Notes: generated by a model not told the origin, from the sequence alone. A stretch of DNA of 64,000 nt from Cupriavidus necator (GCF_013141915.1 NZ_SROX01000008.1:232636-296635); one strand, 5' to 3'. Shown: positions 8,978 to 17,977, counted from the first letter of the stretch. Numbers and translations are program-made.

Positions 8978-10231
8978 ATGCAAACGACCCTGGCCGATTT
9001 TCTCCGCGACACGCCCGAAGGCGAGGAAGCCAAATCCATCGTCGGCAAGTGCGTGCATTGCGGCTTCTGCACCGCCACGTGCCCCACTTACCAGTTGCTC
9101 GGCGATGAACTGGACGGCCCGCGCGGGCGCATCTACCTGATGAAGCAGGTGCTCGAAGGCCACGCCATCACCGAAAGCACGCGCTTGCACCTGGACCGCT
9201 GCCTGACCTGCCGCAATTGCGAGTCGACCTGCCCCTCCGGGGTGCGCTACGGACGCCTGGTCGACATCGGCCGCAAGCTGGTCGACGACCAGCTGGAAGC
9301 CGAGGGCGTGCGGCGCCCCGCCAGCCAGCGCATCACGCGCTGGGTGCTGCGCGAGGGGCTGACGCGGCCGGCGCTGTTCGGCACGGCGCTGCGCCTGGGC
9401 CAGATGGTGCGCCCGCTGCTGCCCGGCACGCTGCGCGCCAAGGTGCCGCCGCTGTCCGCCAGTGCCGCGCCCGGCGCCTGGCCACGCAACACGCATGCGC
9501 GCAAGATGCTGTTGCTCGACGGTTGCGTGCAGCCGGCGATGTCGCCCAACATCAATGCCGCCACCGCGCGCGTGTTCGACCGTGTCGGCGTACAACTGGT
9601 GGTGGCGCGCGAAGCCGGATGCTGTGGCGCAATCCGCTTCCACACCGGCGACCACGATGGCGGCCTCGACAATATGCGCCGCAATATCGACGCCTGGTGG
9701 CCGCATGTCGAAGCGGGCGCCGAGGCCATCGTGATGACCGCCTCGGGCTGCGGCGCGATGGTCAAGGATTACGGCCATTTGCTGCGCAACGACCCTGGCT
9801 ATGCCGAGCGCGCACGGCGCATCTCGGCGCTGACGCGCGACCTGTCCGAGGTCCTGCCCGACTTTGCCGACGACCTGCACGCCGCCGCCGGCGCGGTGCC
9901 ACGCGACGGCCGGCGCGTGGCCTACCACCCGCCGTGCACGCTGCAGCACGGCCAGCAGATCCGCGGCAAAGTCGAAGCGCTCTTGACCGGCCTCGGCGTG
10001 GAAGTCAAACTCTGCGCTGACAGCCACCTGTGCTGCGGCTCGGCGGGCACATATTCGGTGTTGCAGCCGGAACTGTCCCAGCGCCTGCGCGACGACAAGC
10101 TCGCCAAACTGCAGGCGACCCAGCCCGAAGCCATCGTCTCGGCCAATATCGGCTGCATCTCGCACCTGCAGGGCGGCACCGATACGCCGGTCATGCACTG
10201 GATCGAGCTGGTCGACCGGATGCTCGGCTGA
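8978..10231 (+). CDS. glcF: Glycolate oxidase iron-sulfur subunit GlcF
   Basis: A 417-residue electron-transfer subunit. Two [4Fe-4S] ferredoxin motifs are visible: CVHCGFCTATCP (Cys 25, 28, 31, 35) and CLTCRNCESTCP (Cys 75, 78, 81, 85). Two CCG domains follow, with CCGAIRFH and CCGSAGTY, as in heterodisulfide-reductase-like and GlpC-like subunits. It should carry electrons from the GlcDE flavin to the quinone pool. It is the last glc gene; an intergenic palindrome and lrgAB follow on the same strand. Confidence 0.95.
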   Translation: MQTTLADFLRDTPEGEEAKSIVGKCVHCGFCTATCPTYQLLGDELDGPRGRIYLMKQVLEGHAITESTRLHLDRCLTCRNCESTCPSGVRYGRLVDIGRKLVDDQLEAEGVRRPASQRITRWVLREGLTRPALFGTALRLGQMVRPLLPGTLRAKVPPLSASAAPGAWPRNTHARKMLLLDGCVQPAMSPNINAATARVFDRVGVQLVVAREAGCCGAIRFHTGDHDGGLDNMRRNIDAWWPHVEAGAEAIVMTASGCGAMVKDYGHLLRNDPGYAERARRISALTRDLSEVLPDFADDLHAAAGAVPRDGRRVAYHPPCTLQHGQQIRGKVEALLTGLGVEVKLCADSHLCCGSAGTYSVLQPELSQRLRDDKLAKLQATQPEAIVSANIGCISHLQGGTDTPVMHWIELVDRMLG

Positions 10232-10278
10232 CCGGCTGGCCGGCACAAGGGGCCGGATCACGGCCGCGTGGTTGTCGC

Positions 10279-10302
10279 CCCTCTCCCGCTTGCGGGAGAG
10301 GG
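10279..10302. repeat. Intergenic palindrome, copy 1 of 4
   Basis: Perfect 11-base arms CCCTCTCCCGC and GCGGGAGAGGG around a two-base loop (TT), in the 99-base gap between glcF and lrgA. The same arms recur at 17070, 42794 and 49833 with different loop dinucleotides. There is no U tract, so this looks like a dispersed REP-like element rather than an ordinary terminator. Confidence 0.85.
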
Positions 10303-10330
10303 AAGCAATGCATAACCAGCGACCGCCCCA

Positions 10331-10717
10331 ATGCTCCAGACCTTTGCCATCCTGTTGGTTTTCCAGTCCGTCGGCGAGGTGATCAGCTACGCGCTGACCC
10401 TGCCCGTGCCGGGCCCCGTGCTGGGCATGATCCTGCTGTTCGGCTGGCTCGTGTTCGACGACCGCCTGCTGCCCATCATCCAGGGCACCACCAGCGAACT
10501 GCTCAAGCACCTGTCGCTGCTGTTCGTGCCGGCCGGCGTCGGCATCATGGTCCACGCCAACCGCATCGAGGGCGAGTGGCTGCCGATCCTGGTCGCGCTG
10601 GTGGTGTCCACGTGGCTGGCCATCGCCACCGCCGCCGTGGTCACGCGCATGCTGATGCGCAAGCGCACCGATACGCCCGACGTGCCGCGCACCGACGCCA
10701 AAGGGGAGCAGGCATGA
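10331..10717 (+). CDS. lrgA: LrgA/CidA-family membrane protein
   Basis: A 128-residue holin-like membrane protein of the LrgA/CidA family with four hydrophobic segments. The family signature LPVPGPVLGMILL lies near residue 25, followed by LLFVPAGVGIMVH. With LrgB it forms a two-component membrane system, first described as controlling murein hydrolase export and later linked to organic acid transport. Its last four bases overlap the lrgB start (ATGA), a sign of translational coupling. Its position behind glcDEF suggests a substrate such as glycolate (inference). Confidence 0.9.
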   Translation: MLQTFAILLVFQSVGEVISYALTLPVPGPVLGMILLFGWLVFDDRLLPIIQGTTSELLKHLSLLFVPAGVGIMVHANRIEGEWLPILVALVVSTWLAIATAAVVTRMLMRKRTDTPDVPRTDAKGEQA

Positions 10718-11439
10718 TGACACCCCGCCTGAACGAGATCTGGGTCTACCTTGCCGCCAGCCCGCTGGTGGGGCTGACCGCGACGCTGCTCGCCTATGTC
10801 TTTGCCTTCCGCATCTATGAGAAATCGCGCTTCTCGCCGCTGGCCAACCCGGTGATGATCGCGGTGGCGCTGCTGGTCACGGTGCTGACGGTCACCGGCA
10901 CGCCCTACAAGACCTACTTCGACGGCGCGCAGTTCGTGCACTTCCTGCTGGGGCCCGCGACGGTGGCGCTGGCGGTGCCGCTGTACCTGCAGTTGCCCAA
11001 GCTGCGCACCCATGTGTTCCCGCTGCTGGCAGGGCTGGTGGCCGGCTCGGTGGTGGCGGTGGTGTCGGCGGTAGGCATTGCCTGGCTGCTCGGTGCCTCG
11101 CCGGAAACGGTGCGCTCGCTCGCGCCCAAGTCGGTGACGATCCCGATCGCCATGGGCGTGGCCGAGAAGATCGGCGGGCTGCCGTCGCTGACGGCGGTGC
11201 TGGTGATGGCCACCGGCATCATCGGCGCGATCAGCGCCACCAGCGTGCTGAACCTGCTGCGCATCCGCGACTACAGCGTGCGCGGCTTCGCCACCGGCGT
11301 GGCGGCGCATGGCATCGGCACCGCGCGCGCGTTCCAGGTCAACCAGGAGGCCGGCGCCTTCGCCGCGCTGGGCATGGGCCTGAACGGCGTGCTGACCGCC
11401 ATCCTGGTGCCGGTGATGGCGGCGTGGATGCCGCACTGA
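10714..11439 (+). CDS. lrgB: LrgB-family membrane protein
   Basis: A 241-residue polytopic membrane protein of the LrgB/CidB/YohK family. Conserved features include PKSVTIPIAMGVAEKIGG and the later GVAAHGIGTARAF segment. Plant PLGG1, the chloroplast glycolate/glycerate transporter, is an LrgA-LrgB-type protein, and Bacillus PftAB transports pyruvate. Location behind glycolate oxidase genes makes a glycolate or related 2-hydroxyacid transport role plausible here, but sequence alone does not prove it. The start overlaps the lrgA stop. Confidence 0.9.
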   Translation: MMTPRLNEIWVYLAASPLVGLTATLLAYVFAFRIYEKSRFSPLANPVMIAVALLVTVLTVTGTPYKTYFDGAQFVHFLLGPATVALAVPLYLQLPKLRTHVFPLLAGLVAGSVVAVVSAVGIAWLLGASPETVRSLAPKSVTIPIAMGVAEKIGGLPSLTAVLVMATGIIGAISATSVLNLLRIRDYSVRGFATGVAAHGIGTARAFQVNQEAGAFAALGMGLNGVLTAILVPVMAAWMPH

Positions 11440-11524
11440 CATCCTCCTGACAGCACGCTGTCAGCAGCCCCCGCGCATGATGCGGGCTCTTCCCTCCCCT
11501 ACCTATGGAACCCAGGAGCCCATC

Positions 11525-11896
11525 ATGAGCCATCGCCTGATCAACTGGCTGGAAATCCCCGTCGTCGACATGTCCCGCGCAGTCGGCTTCTACGAGCAGG
11601 TGTTCGCGCTCAAGCTGCGCCGCGAGACCATGAGCCAGGTCGACATGGCCGTGTTCCCGCACCCCGATCCCGGCGGCGCGCTGGTGGCCGGCGAAGGTTA
11701 CCGCCCCAGCAACTACTACGGCACCGTGCCGTACCTGCACGCGCCGGAACTGGACGCGCTGCTGGAGCGCGCCGCGCGCGCCGGCGGCAAGACCGTGTTC
11801 GGGCCGCTGCGCCTGCCGGGCGAGATCGGCCGCATCGCGCATATCACCGACAGCGAAGGCAACCGCATCGGCTTGCACGAACCGGTGGCCGGATGA
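11525..11896 (+). CDS. VOC-family (glyoxalase/bleomycin resistance-like) protein
   Basis: A 123-residue protein with the paired beta-alpha-beta-beta-beta modules of the vicinal oxygen chelate fold: it opens with WLEIPVVDMSRAVGFYEQVF and ends with GRIAHITDSEGNRIGLHEP. The H, E and similar positions could bind a divalent metal, but the substrate is unknown. I use the ATG at 11525, preceded by CAGGAG. A WYL-domain regulator starts 22 bases downstream, so the pair may be one transcript. Confidence 0.85.
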   Translation: MSHRLINWLEIPVVDMSRAVGFYEQVFALKLRRETMSQVDMAVFPHPDPGGALVAGEGYRPSNYYGTVPYLHAPELDALLERAARAGGKTVFGPLRLPGEIGRIAHITDSEGNRIGLHEPVAG

Positions 11897-11918
11897 CCGC
11901 CATGCCCCACGCTGATCG

Positions 11919-12608
11919 ATGAGCCGCCGCGCCGACCGCCTGTTCCAGATCGTGCAGGTGCTGCGCGGCCGCCGCCTGACCACGGCGGCGCTGCTGGCGC
12001 AGCGGCTCGGGGTGTCGGAACGCACCGTCTACCGTGATATCCAGGCGCTGTCCCTGTCGGGCGTGCCGGTCGAGGGCGAAGCCGGCATCGGCTACCGGCT
12101 GCGCGCCGACTTCGATGTGCCGCCGCTGATGTTCACCGCCATGGAAGTCGAAGCGCTGGTCGCCGGCCTGCGGCTGCTGAAGGCCTGGGGTGGCGGCGCG
12201 CTGGCGGCCGCGGCCGATCCGGCGCTGGAAAAGCTGATGGCCGCACTGCCGCCGCCGCGCCGGCTGGCGGCGCAGCAAAGCCGCGTGTTTGCGCCCGAGT
12301 ACGTCAACCAGGCGCAGGTGCGCGAGGCCTTCGATGTGGTGCACGGCGCGCTGGGTGCGCACAAGCTGTTGCTGCTCGACTACTGCGACGTGCAGCAGCG
12401 CGTCACCGAACGCGTGGTGATGCCGCTGGGGCTGTTCTTCTGGGGCAATGCCTGGCTGCTGGCCACGTGGTGCACCACGCGCGAGGACTACCGCAGCTTC
12501 CGGCTGGACCGCTGCCGCGCCATCCGCATGCTGGACGACCATTTCCACGAGACCCCGGACCGCTCGCTCAACGGTTTCCTGCGCGCGGTGCGCGCCAGCG
12601 GCACCTGA
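11919..12608 (+). CDS. YafY-type HTH and WYL-domain transcriptional regulator
   Basis: A 229-residue regulator. The N-terminal helix-turn-helix of the HTH_11 type (RADRLFQIVQVLRGRRLTTAALLAQRLGVSERTVYRDIQAL) is followed by a WYL-type ligand-sensing region from about residue 135 (LLLDYCDVQQRVTERVVMPLGLFFWGNAWLLATWC). It is cytoplasmic and DNA-binding. It lies just behind the VOC gene, which it may regulate. No target operator is evident. Confidence 0.9.
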   Translation: MSRRADRLFQIVQVLRGRRLTTAALLAQRLGVSERTVYRDIQALSLSGVPVEGEAGIGYRLRADFDVPPLMFTAMEVEALVAGLRLLKAWGGGALAAAADPALEKLMAALPPPRRLAAQQSRVFAPEYVNQAQVREAFDVVHGALGAHKLLLLDYCDVQQRVTERVVMPLGLFFWGNAWLLATWCTTREDYRSFRLDRCRAIRMLDDHFHETPDRSLNGFLRAVRASGT

Positions 12609-12611
12609 GGC

Positions 12612-13106
12612 TCAGGCGGCAGGGTCGGACAACAGCTTTTCAATATCGGCGCGCAGCTCTTCCGGCTTGGTGGTTGGCGCATAGCGCTTGAACACCGTGC
12701 CGTCGCGGCGCAGCAAGAACTTGGTGAAGTTCCACTTGATGCCCTGGGTACCGAGCACGCCACGCTTTTCGGTGGTCAGCCACTGGTACAGCGGATGGGC
12801 GGCGGGCCCGTTTACGTCGATCTTGGCGAACATCGGGAAGCGCACCGCGAAGCGTGTTTCGCAGAACTGCCCGATCTGCTGCGCGTCGCCCGGCTCCTGC
12901 TTGCCGAACTGGTTGCACGGGAAGCCCAGCACCTCCAGGCCGCGCCCGTGGTATTCGTCATAGAGCTTCTGCAGGCCTTCGTACTGCGGCGTAAAGCCGC
13001 ATTCGCTGGCGGTATTGACGACCAGCATCACCTTGCCCTGGAATTGCGACAGCGGCACCGGCTGGCCGGCGAGCGAGTTGGCTTCGAACTGGTAGACATT
13101 GCTCAT
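12612..13106 (-). CDS. Glutathione peroxidase (thiol peroxidase of the GPx/BtuE family)
   Basis: A 164-residue thioredoxin-fold peroxidase. The catalytic cysteine is in NTASECGFTPQY, replacing the selenocysteine of animal enzymes. The conserved FPCNQFGKQEPG and the WNFTKFL tripeptide region supply the catalytic Gln, Trp and Asn. It reduces hydrogen or lipid peroxides using thioredoxin or glutathione. I chose the ATG at 13106, behind ACAGGAGTC. It converges with the WYL regulator, with only three bases between the two stop codons. Confidence 0.94.
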   Translation of the reverse strand: MSNVYQFEANSLAGQPVPLSQFQGKVMLVVNTASECGFTPQYEGLQKLYDEYHGRGLEVLGFPCNQFGKQEPGDAQQIGQFCETRFAVRFPMFAKIDVNGPAAHPLYQWLTTEKRGVLGTQGIKWNFTKFLLRRDGTVFKRYAPTTKPEELRADIEKLLSDPAA

Positions 13107-13160
13107 GGCAGACTCCTGTAGGTAACCAAGCATACCGCCATGCGCATCGCCGCGCAGCCC

Positions 13161-14300
13161 TCAGATGACGTTGAGATGCTCGGTGCCGGCACCGAGGTCC
13201 GAGTCCTTGGCGTGCGTGCTGTGCAGCTTGATCATCAGGCGCAGGTCGTTGAGCGAGTCGGCATTGCGCAGCGCGTCCTCGTAGGTGATCTTGCCTTCCT
13301 CGTACAAGTCGAACAGCGCCTGGTCGAACGAGATCATGCCCTGCTCGCGCGACTTCTTGATGACTTCCTTGAGCTCGTGGATCTCGCCCTTGAAGATCAG
13401 GTCGGCCACCAGCGGCGTGCCGATCATGATTTCCACCGCCGGCACCCGGCCCTTGCGGCCGGCGCGTGGCAACAGGCGCTGCGAGATCATCGCCTTGAGG
13501 TTCAGCGACAGGTCGATCAGCAGCTGCTGGCGCTTTTCCTCGGGGAAGAAGTTGACCACGCGGTCGATCGCCTGGTTGGCATTGTTGGCGTGCAGCGTGG
13601 CCAGGCACAGGTGGCCGGTCTCGGCGTACTGCATCGCGTACTCCATGGTCTCGCGGTCGCGGATCTCGCCGATCAGGATCACGTCGGGCGCCTGGCGCAG
13701 CGTGTTCTTCAGCGCCACGTGCCAGGACTCGGTATCGATGCCCACCTCGCGCTGCGTGACGATGCAGTTCTGGTGCGCATGCACGTATTCGATCGGATCC
13801 TCGATGGTGATGATATGGCCGTACGAATGCGCGTTGCGGTGGTCCAGCATCGCCGCCAGCGTGGTCGACTTGCCTGAGCCGGTGGCCCCGGTCACGATCA
13901 CCAGCCCGCGCTTGGCCATCACCACGTCATGCAGCGTCTGCGGCAGGTCCAGGTCGGCTACCGACGGGATGCGCGTATTGATGGTGCGCACCACCATGCC
14001 GGCCTTGCCCTGCTGGATGAACGCCGACACGCGGAAACGCCCGGCCTTGGGCGCGGTGATCGCGAAATTGCATTCGCGGGTGGTGTCGAAGTCCTGCACC
14101 TGCCGTTCGTTCATCACCGAACGCACCAGGCCCAGCGCCTGAGTCGGGTTGAGCGGCTGCTGCGACACCGGCGTGAGCTTGCCATCGACCTTGATTGCCG
14201 GCGGAAAGTCCGAAGTGATGAACAGGTCCGAGCCGCGGTTGCTGACCATCAGCTCGAGCAGGTCGTTGATGTACTTGGCGGCGGATTCGCGGTCGAGCAT
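13161..14300 (-). CDS. pilU: Type IV pilus twitching ATPase PilU
   Basis: A 379-residue hexameric secretion-type ATPase. The Walker A motif is GATGSGKSTTLAAM and the Walker B region is ILIGEIRDRETM; the Asp box lies at ITIEDPIEYVH. PilU assists PilT in retracting type IV pili at the inner membrane. The N-terminus (NDLLELMVSNRGSDLFITSDFPP) and the length, about 30 residues longer than its neighbour at the C-terminus, fit PilU rather than PilT. It lies 36 bases downstream of pilT, probably in one operon. Confidence 0.94.
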   Translation of the reverse strand: MLDRESAAKYINDLLELMVSNRGSDLFITSDFPPAIKVDGKLTPVSQQPLNPTQALGLVRSVMNERQVQDFDTTRECNFAITAPKAGRFRVSAFIQQGKAGMVVRTINTRIPSVADLDLPQTLHDVVMAKRGLVIVTGATGSGKSTTLAAMLDHRNAHSYGHIITIEDPIEYVHAHQNCIVTQREVGIDTESWHVALKNTLRQAPDVILIGEIRDRETMEYAMQYAETGHLCLATLHANNANQAIDRVVNFFPEEKRQQLLIDLSLNLKAMISQRLLPRAGRKGRVPAVEIMIGTPLVADLIFKGEIHELKEVIKKSREQGMISFDQALFDLYEEGKITYEDALRNADSLNDLRLMIKLHSTHAKDSDLGAGTEHLNVI

Positions 14301-14336
14301 GGCGGTGTCCTGCTGGAGGAAGGGCGAACACGGGCC

Positions 14337-15380
14337 TCAGCCCATGAACGCGTCCGGATTCTTGGCTATGGCGCGGGCGTCGTTGTAGCTGATGACGCTG
14401 CGCTTGATCAGGTCCGACAGGCACTGGTCCAGCGTCTGCATGCCCAGGCCGCTGCTGGTCTGCATCATCGAGTACATCTGCGCGATCTTGTTCTCGCGGA
14501 TCAGGTGGCGGATCGCGGGGGTGGCGATCATGATCTCGTGCGCGGCGGTGCGGCCGTTGCCGTCGCGCGTCTTCAGCAGCGTCTGCGAGATCACCGCCTC
14601 CAGCGATTCCGACAGCATGGTGCGCACCATGTCCTTCTCTTCGGGCGGGAACACGTCGACCACGCGGTCGATGGTCTTGGCCGCGGAGCTGGTGTGCAGC
14701 GTGCCGAAGACCAGGTGGCCGGTTTCGGCCGCGGTCAGTGCCAGGCGGATGGTTTCGAGGTCGCGCAGTTCGCCCACAAGAATGACGTCGGGGTCTTCGC
14801 GCAGCGCCGAGCGCAGCGCGTTGGCAAACGAATGCGTATGCGGCCCCAGTTCGCGCTGGTTGATCAGGCTCTTCTTGGAGCTGTGCACGAATTCGATCGG
14901 GTCCTCCACCGTGAGGATGTGGCCCATGTCGTTTTCATTGCGATGATCGACCATCGCCGCCAGCGTGGTGGACTTGCCCGAGCCGGTCGGGCCCGTCACC
15001 AGAACCAGCCCGCGCGGCTTCATGCACAGGTCGGCAAACACCGCGGGCGCACGCAGCTCTTCCAGCGTGAGCACCTTGGAGGGAATGGTCCGGAACACCG
15101 CTGCGGCGCCGCGCTGGGTGTTGTAGGCATTGACGCGGAAGCGCGACAGGCCGGCGATCTCGAACGAGAAATCGATTTCCAGGCGTTCCTCGTAGGCCTT
15201 GCGCTGGGTGTCGCTCATGATGTCGTACACCATGGCGTGGACATCCTTGTGCGTCATCGAGGCGACGTTGATCCGGCGCATGTCGCCATGGATCCGCACC
15301 ATCGGCGGCATGTCCGCGGACAGATGAAGATCGGACGCCTTGTTCTTGACGGCGAAAGCCAATAGCTGCGCGATGTCCAT
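14337..15380 (-). CDS. pilT: Type IV pilus retraction ATPase PilT
   Basis: A 347-residue retraction motor. It begins MDIAQLLAFAVKNKASDLHLS, typical of PilT. Walker A is GPTGSGKSTTLAAM, Walker B is ILVGELRDLETI, and the AIRHLIRE helix near the C-terminus is the motif needed for retraction. It depolymerises pili for twitching motility and DNA uptake. It is divergent from yggS with a 65-base gap holding AT-rich promoter-like sequence (TATAAT at 15382 and TTATATAT near 15426). The yggS-proC / pilT-pilU divergence is common in beta- and gammaproteobacteria. Confidence 0.96.
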   Translation of the reverse strand: MDIAQLLAFAVKNKASDLHLSADMPPMVRIHGDMRRINVASMTHKDVHAMVYDIMSDTQRKAYEERLEIDFSFEIAGLSRFRVNAYNTQRGAAAVFRTIPSKVLTLEELRAPAVFADLCMKPRGLVLVTGPTGSGKSTTLAAMVDHRNENDMGHILTVEDPIEFVHSSKKSLINQRELGPHTHSFANALRSALREDPDVILVGELRDLETIRLALTAAETGHLVFGTLHTSSAAKTIDRVVDVFPPEEKDMVRTMLSESLEAVISQTLLKTRDGNGRTAAHEIMIATPAIRHLIRENKIAQMYSMMQTSSGLGMQTLDQCLSDLIKRSVISYNDARAIAKNPDAFMG

Positions 15381-15445
15381 CTATAATGACCCCACCCTGA
15401 TTGTTATCGGTACTTGATGTACCTGTTATATATGTTCGCCGGATT

Positions 15446-16135
15446 ATGTCTGTGATTGCCGCCAACTTGCAAGCCGTGCGCCAGGGCATTGCGGCGGCGG
15501 CACAACAGGCCGGCAGGCAGCCCGCGGACATTGCCCTGCTGGCCGTTTCCAAGACCGTTTCCCCTGACCGCATAAGGGCCGCATACGCCGCCGGACAGTT
15601 CGCTTTCGGCGAGAACTACGCCCAGGAAGGCGTCGACAAGATCGCCGCGCTGGCCGACCTGCGCAGCCAGCTGCAATGGCATTTCATCGGCCCGCTGCAA
15701 AGCAACAAGACGCGGCTGGTGGCTGAACATTTCGACTGGGTCCACGCCATCGACCGGCTCAGGATCGCCGAGCGGCTGTCGGCACAGCGGCCGGCCGGCC
15801 TGGCGCCGCTGCAGGTCTGCATCCAGGTCAATATCAGCGGCGAAGCCAGCAAGAGCGGCGTCGCCCCGGCCGAGGTCCCCGCGCTGGCGCATGCCGTCGC
15901 CAACCTGCCCGCCCTGCGGCTGCGCGGGCTGATGGCGATCCCCGAACCCGCCGCCGATCCCGCCGCGCAGCGGCGTCCGTTCGCCGCCATGCGCGCCATG
16001 CTGCAGGCACTGTGCGCCGATGGCCTGGCGCTCGACACGCTCTCGATGGGCATGTCGGGCGACATGGATGCCGCCATCGCCGAGGGCGCAACGCTGGTGC
16101 GGATCGGCACCGCCATCTTCGGCGCGCGCGGCTGA
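15446..16135 (+). CDS. yggS: YggS-family PLP homeostasis protein
   Basis: A 229-residue single-domain TIM-barrel protein that binds pyridoxal 5'-phosphate. The PLP lysine lies in LLAVSKTVSPD, and the phosphate loop is seen as GMSGDMDAAIAEGATLVRIGTAIFG at the C-terminus. YggS/PLPBP proteins buffer PLP and affect amino acid metabolism rather than catalysing a known reaction. I chose the ATG at 15446; the longer frame starts with a non-ATG codon and lacks family similarity. proC follows after 44 bases. Confidence 0.94.
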   Translation: MSVIAANLQAVRQGIAAAAQQAGRQPADIALLAVSKTVSPDRIRAAYAAGQFAFGENYAQEGVDKIAALADLRSQLQWHFIGPLQSNKTRLVAEHFDWVHAIDRLRIAERLSAQRPAGLAPLQVCIQVNISGEASKSGVAPAEVPALAHAVANLPALRLRGLMAIPEPAADPAAQRRPFAAMRAMLQALCADGLALDTLSMGMSGDMDAAIAEGATLVRIGTAIFGARG

Positions 16136-16179
16136 CCGGCCCCGCCCCACCGGAATCCTTCAGACCCCCAGAGACCTAC

Positions 16180-17016
16180 ATGCTCGACACCCTCACCTTC
16201 GGCTTTCTTGGCGGCGGCAACATGGCTTCCGCACTGATCGGCGGCCTGATCGCCCGCGGCGTGCCCGCCGGCGCGATCCGCGTGGTCGACCCGTTCCCGG
16301 AAGCGCAGCAACGCCTGGCGCGCGATCTCGGCGTGCATGCCGCCGGCGCGCCGGATGCCGCGTTCGGCGCCAGCGATGTGCTGGTGCTGGCGGTCAAGCC
16401 GCAGCAATTCCGCGAAGCTGCGGGGCAACTGCTGCCGCTGCTGCCGGCCAGCGGCAAGGGCAACCTGGTGATCAGCGTGGCCGCCGGCATCCGGCTGCAG
16501 GACATGCAACGCTGGCTCGGCGGTCGCAGCCGCGTGGTGCGCGCGATGCCGAATACGCCGGCGCTGTCGGGCATGGGCATGACGGGCCTGGCCGCACCCG
16601 CCGGGCTGTCAGCCGAAGACCGGGCGATCGCCAGCGCTGTGGCCGAGGCCGTCGGCAAATGCGTGTGGGTCGATGGCGATGACCAGATCGATGCCGTCAC
16701 CGCGATTTCCGGCAGCGGTCCTGCCTACGTGTTCTATTTCATCGAGGCGATGCAGCGTGCCGCCACCGAACTGGGCCTGAGCGCCGAGCAAGGGCGCGAG
16801 CTTGCGGTGGAAACCTTCCGCGGCGCGGCCACGCTGGCGGGACAGTCGCCCGAACCGGTGGCGACGCTGCGCGAGCGCGTGACGTCGAAGGGTGGGACGA
16901 CCTACGCGGCGCTGACGGCGATGGAGGCCTCCGGCATCGCCAATGCCTTCGTGCGCGCGATGCATGCCGCGGCGGCGCGCGGCAAGGAGATGGGGGCGGA
17001 GTTCGGGAAGGACTGA
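16180..17016 (+). CDS. proC: Pyrroline-5-carboxylate reductase
   Basis: A 278-residue enzyme for the last step of proline synthesis, reducing 1-pyrroline-5-carboxylate with NAD(P)H. The N-terminal Rossmann motif is FLGGGNMASALIGG. The dimerisation and catalytic domain has AISGSGPAYVFYFIEAM and VTSKGGTTYAALTAME, both family hallmarks. I use the ATG at 16180. It works in the same pathway as proA further along the window, though the two are 31 kb apart. Confidence 0.96.
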   Translation: MLDTLTFGFLGGGNMASALIGGLIARGVPAGAIRVVDPFPEAQQRLARDLGVHAAGAPDAAFGASDVLVLAVKPQQFREAAGQLLPLLPASGKGNLVISVAAGIRLQDMQRWLGGRSRVVRAMPNTPALSGMGMTGLAAPAGLSAEDRAIASAVAEAVGKCVWVDGDDQIDAVTAISGSGPAYVFYFIEAMQRAATELGLSAEQGRELAVETFRGAATLAGQSPEPVATLRERVTSKGGTTYAALTAMEASGIANAFVRAMHAAAARGKEMGAEFGKD

Positions 17017-17069
17017 GCCACGCCAGACCGCGGCCGCGCTGACTTGGCTGCCGCCTGTCGCCGACGCTC

Positions 17070-17093
17070 CCCTCTCCCGCGAGCGGGAGAGGG
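17070..17093. repeat. Intergenic palindrome, copy 2 of 4
   Basis: Arms CCCTCTCCCGC and GCGGGAGAGGG around loop GA, in the 103-base gap between the convergent genes proC and ubiA. The flanks GCTC and GAGC could extend the stem past one mismatch. Here it could end transcription from either side, but it lacks a U tract. Confidence 0.85.
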
Positions 17094-17119
17094 AGCAAAC
17101 CCCCAGCCCGCGTTAGGTC

Positions 17120-17977
17120 TCACCGCACCGCATACGCCAACGCCGTCCCCGCAAACACGCAAGCCCCCAGCCAGTTGTTATGCCGGAACGCGGCAAAGCA
17201 CCGCATCCGGTCGCGATCCCGGATCAGCGTGTAGTGGTAGCCGGCGCAGCCGATCGCGGCAACCAGCCCCACCCAATACGGCCACCCCAGGCCGAGCAGC
17301 ACGCCCGCCGACGCCATCAGCGCAAAGAACGCCGCATAGCAAAGCATGATCGCCGCCACGTCGAAGCGCCCGAAGGTGATCGCCGAGGTCTTCATGCCGA
17401 TCAGCAGGTCGTCATCGCGATCGACCATCGCATAGGCGGTGTCGTAAGCCACCGCCCAGAACACATTGGCCAGCAGCATCAGCCACGCCACCAGGGGCAC
17501 CTGGTCCTGGATCGCGGCAAACGCCATCGGGATGCCGAAGCCGAAGGCGATGCCAAGATACGCCTGCGGGATCGCAAAGAAGCGCTTGAAGAACGGGTAC
17601 GTGCCCGCCACCACCGCCGCCACCACCGCCAGCCACTTGGTCAGCGCATTCAGCGGCAGCACCAGCGCGAAAGCGATCAGCGCCAGCACGGCGGCCACCG
17701 CCAGTGCTTCCCACGCGGCGATCTTGCCTGCGGTCAGCGGCCGCTCCCTGGTGCGCTTGACGTGCTTGTCGAAGTCGCGGTCGGCCCAGTCGTTGATGGC
17801 GCAGCCTGACGAGCGCATCAGGAAGGTGCCGGCCACGAAGATCCAGAACAATGCCCACGCCGGCGGCCCGTCCGCGGCCATCCACATGGCCCACAGCGTC
17901 GGCCACAGCAGCAGCAGCGTGCCGATGGGCTTGTCGATGCGCACCAGGCGCGCGTAAAGGGCAAGGCGTTCAAGCAT
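17120..17977 (-). CDS. ubiA: 4-hydroxybenzoate polyprenyltransferase
   Basis: A 285-residue integral membrane prenyltransferase that attaches the polyprenyl tail to 4-hydroxybenzoate in ubiquinone synthesis. It has the two Asp-rich Mg2+-binding motifs, NDWADRDFD near residue 68 and [13 protein letters not shown] near residue 190, and eight or nine hydrophobic helices. The opening [20 protein letters not shown] is typical of UbiA. I chose the ATG at 17977; the open frame reaches a TTG at 18037 but the extra residues are not family-like. Confidence 0.95.
   Translation of the reverse strand: MLERLALYARLVRIDKPIGTLLLLWPTLWAMWMAADGPPAWALFWIFVAGTFLMRSSGCAINDWADRDFDKHVKRTRERPLTAGKIAAWEALAVAAVLALIAFALVLPLNALTKWLAVVAAVVAGTYPFFKRFFAIPQAYLGIAFGFGIPMAFAAIQDQVPLVAWLMLLANVFWAVAYDTAYAMVDRDDDLLIGMKTSAITFGRFDVAAIMLCYAAFFALMASAGVLLGLGWPYWVGLVAAIGCAGYHYTLIRDRDRMRCFAAFRHNNWLGACVFAGTALAYAVR

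Noticed and set aside
3599..9087. Very long minus-strand open frames opposite the LysR-GNAT-glc genes
   Set aside because: They are antisense shadows of GC-rich genes: composition is His/Arg/Gln-rich without domains, and the plus-strand frames have clear family motifs.
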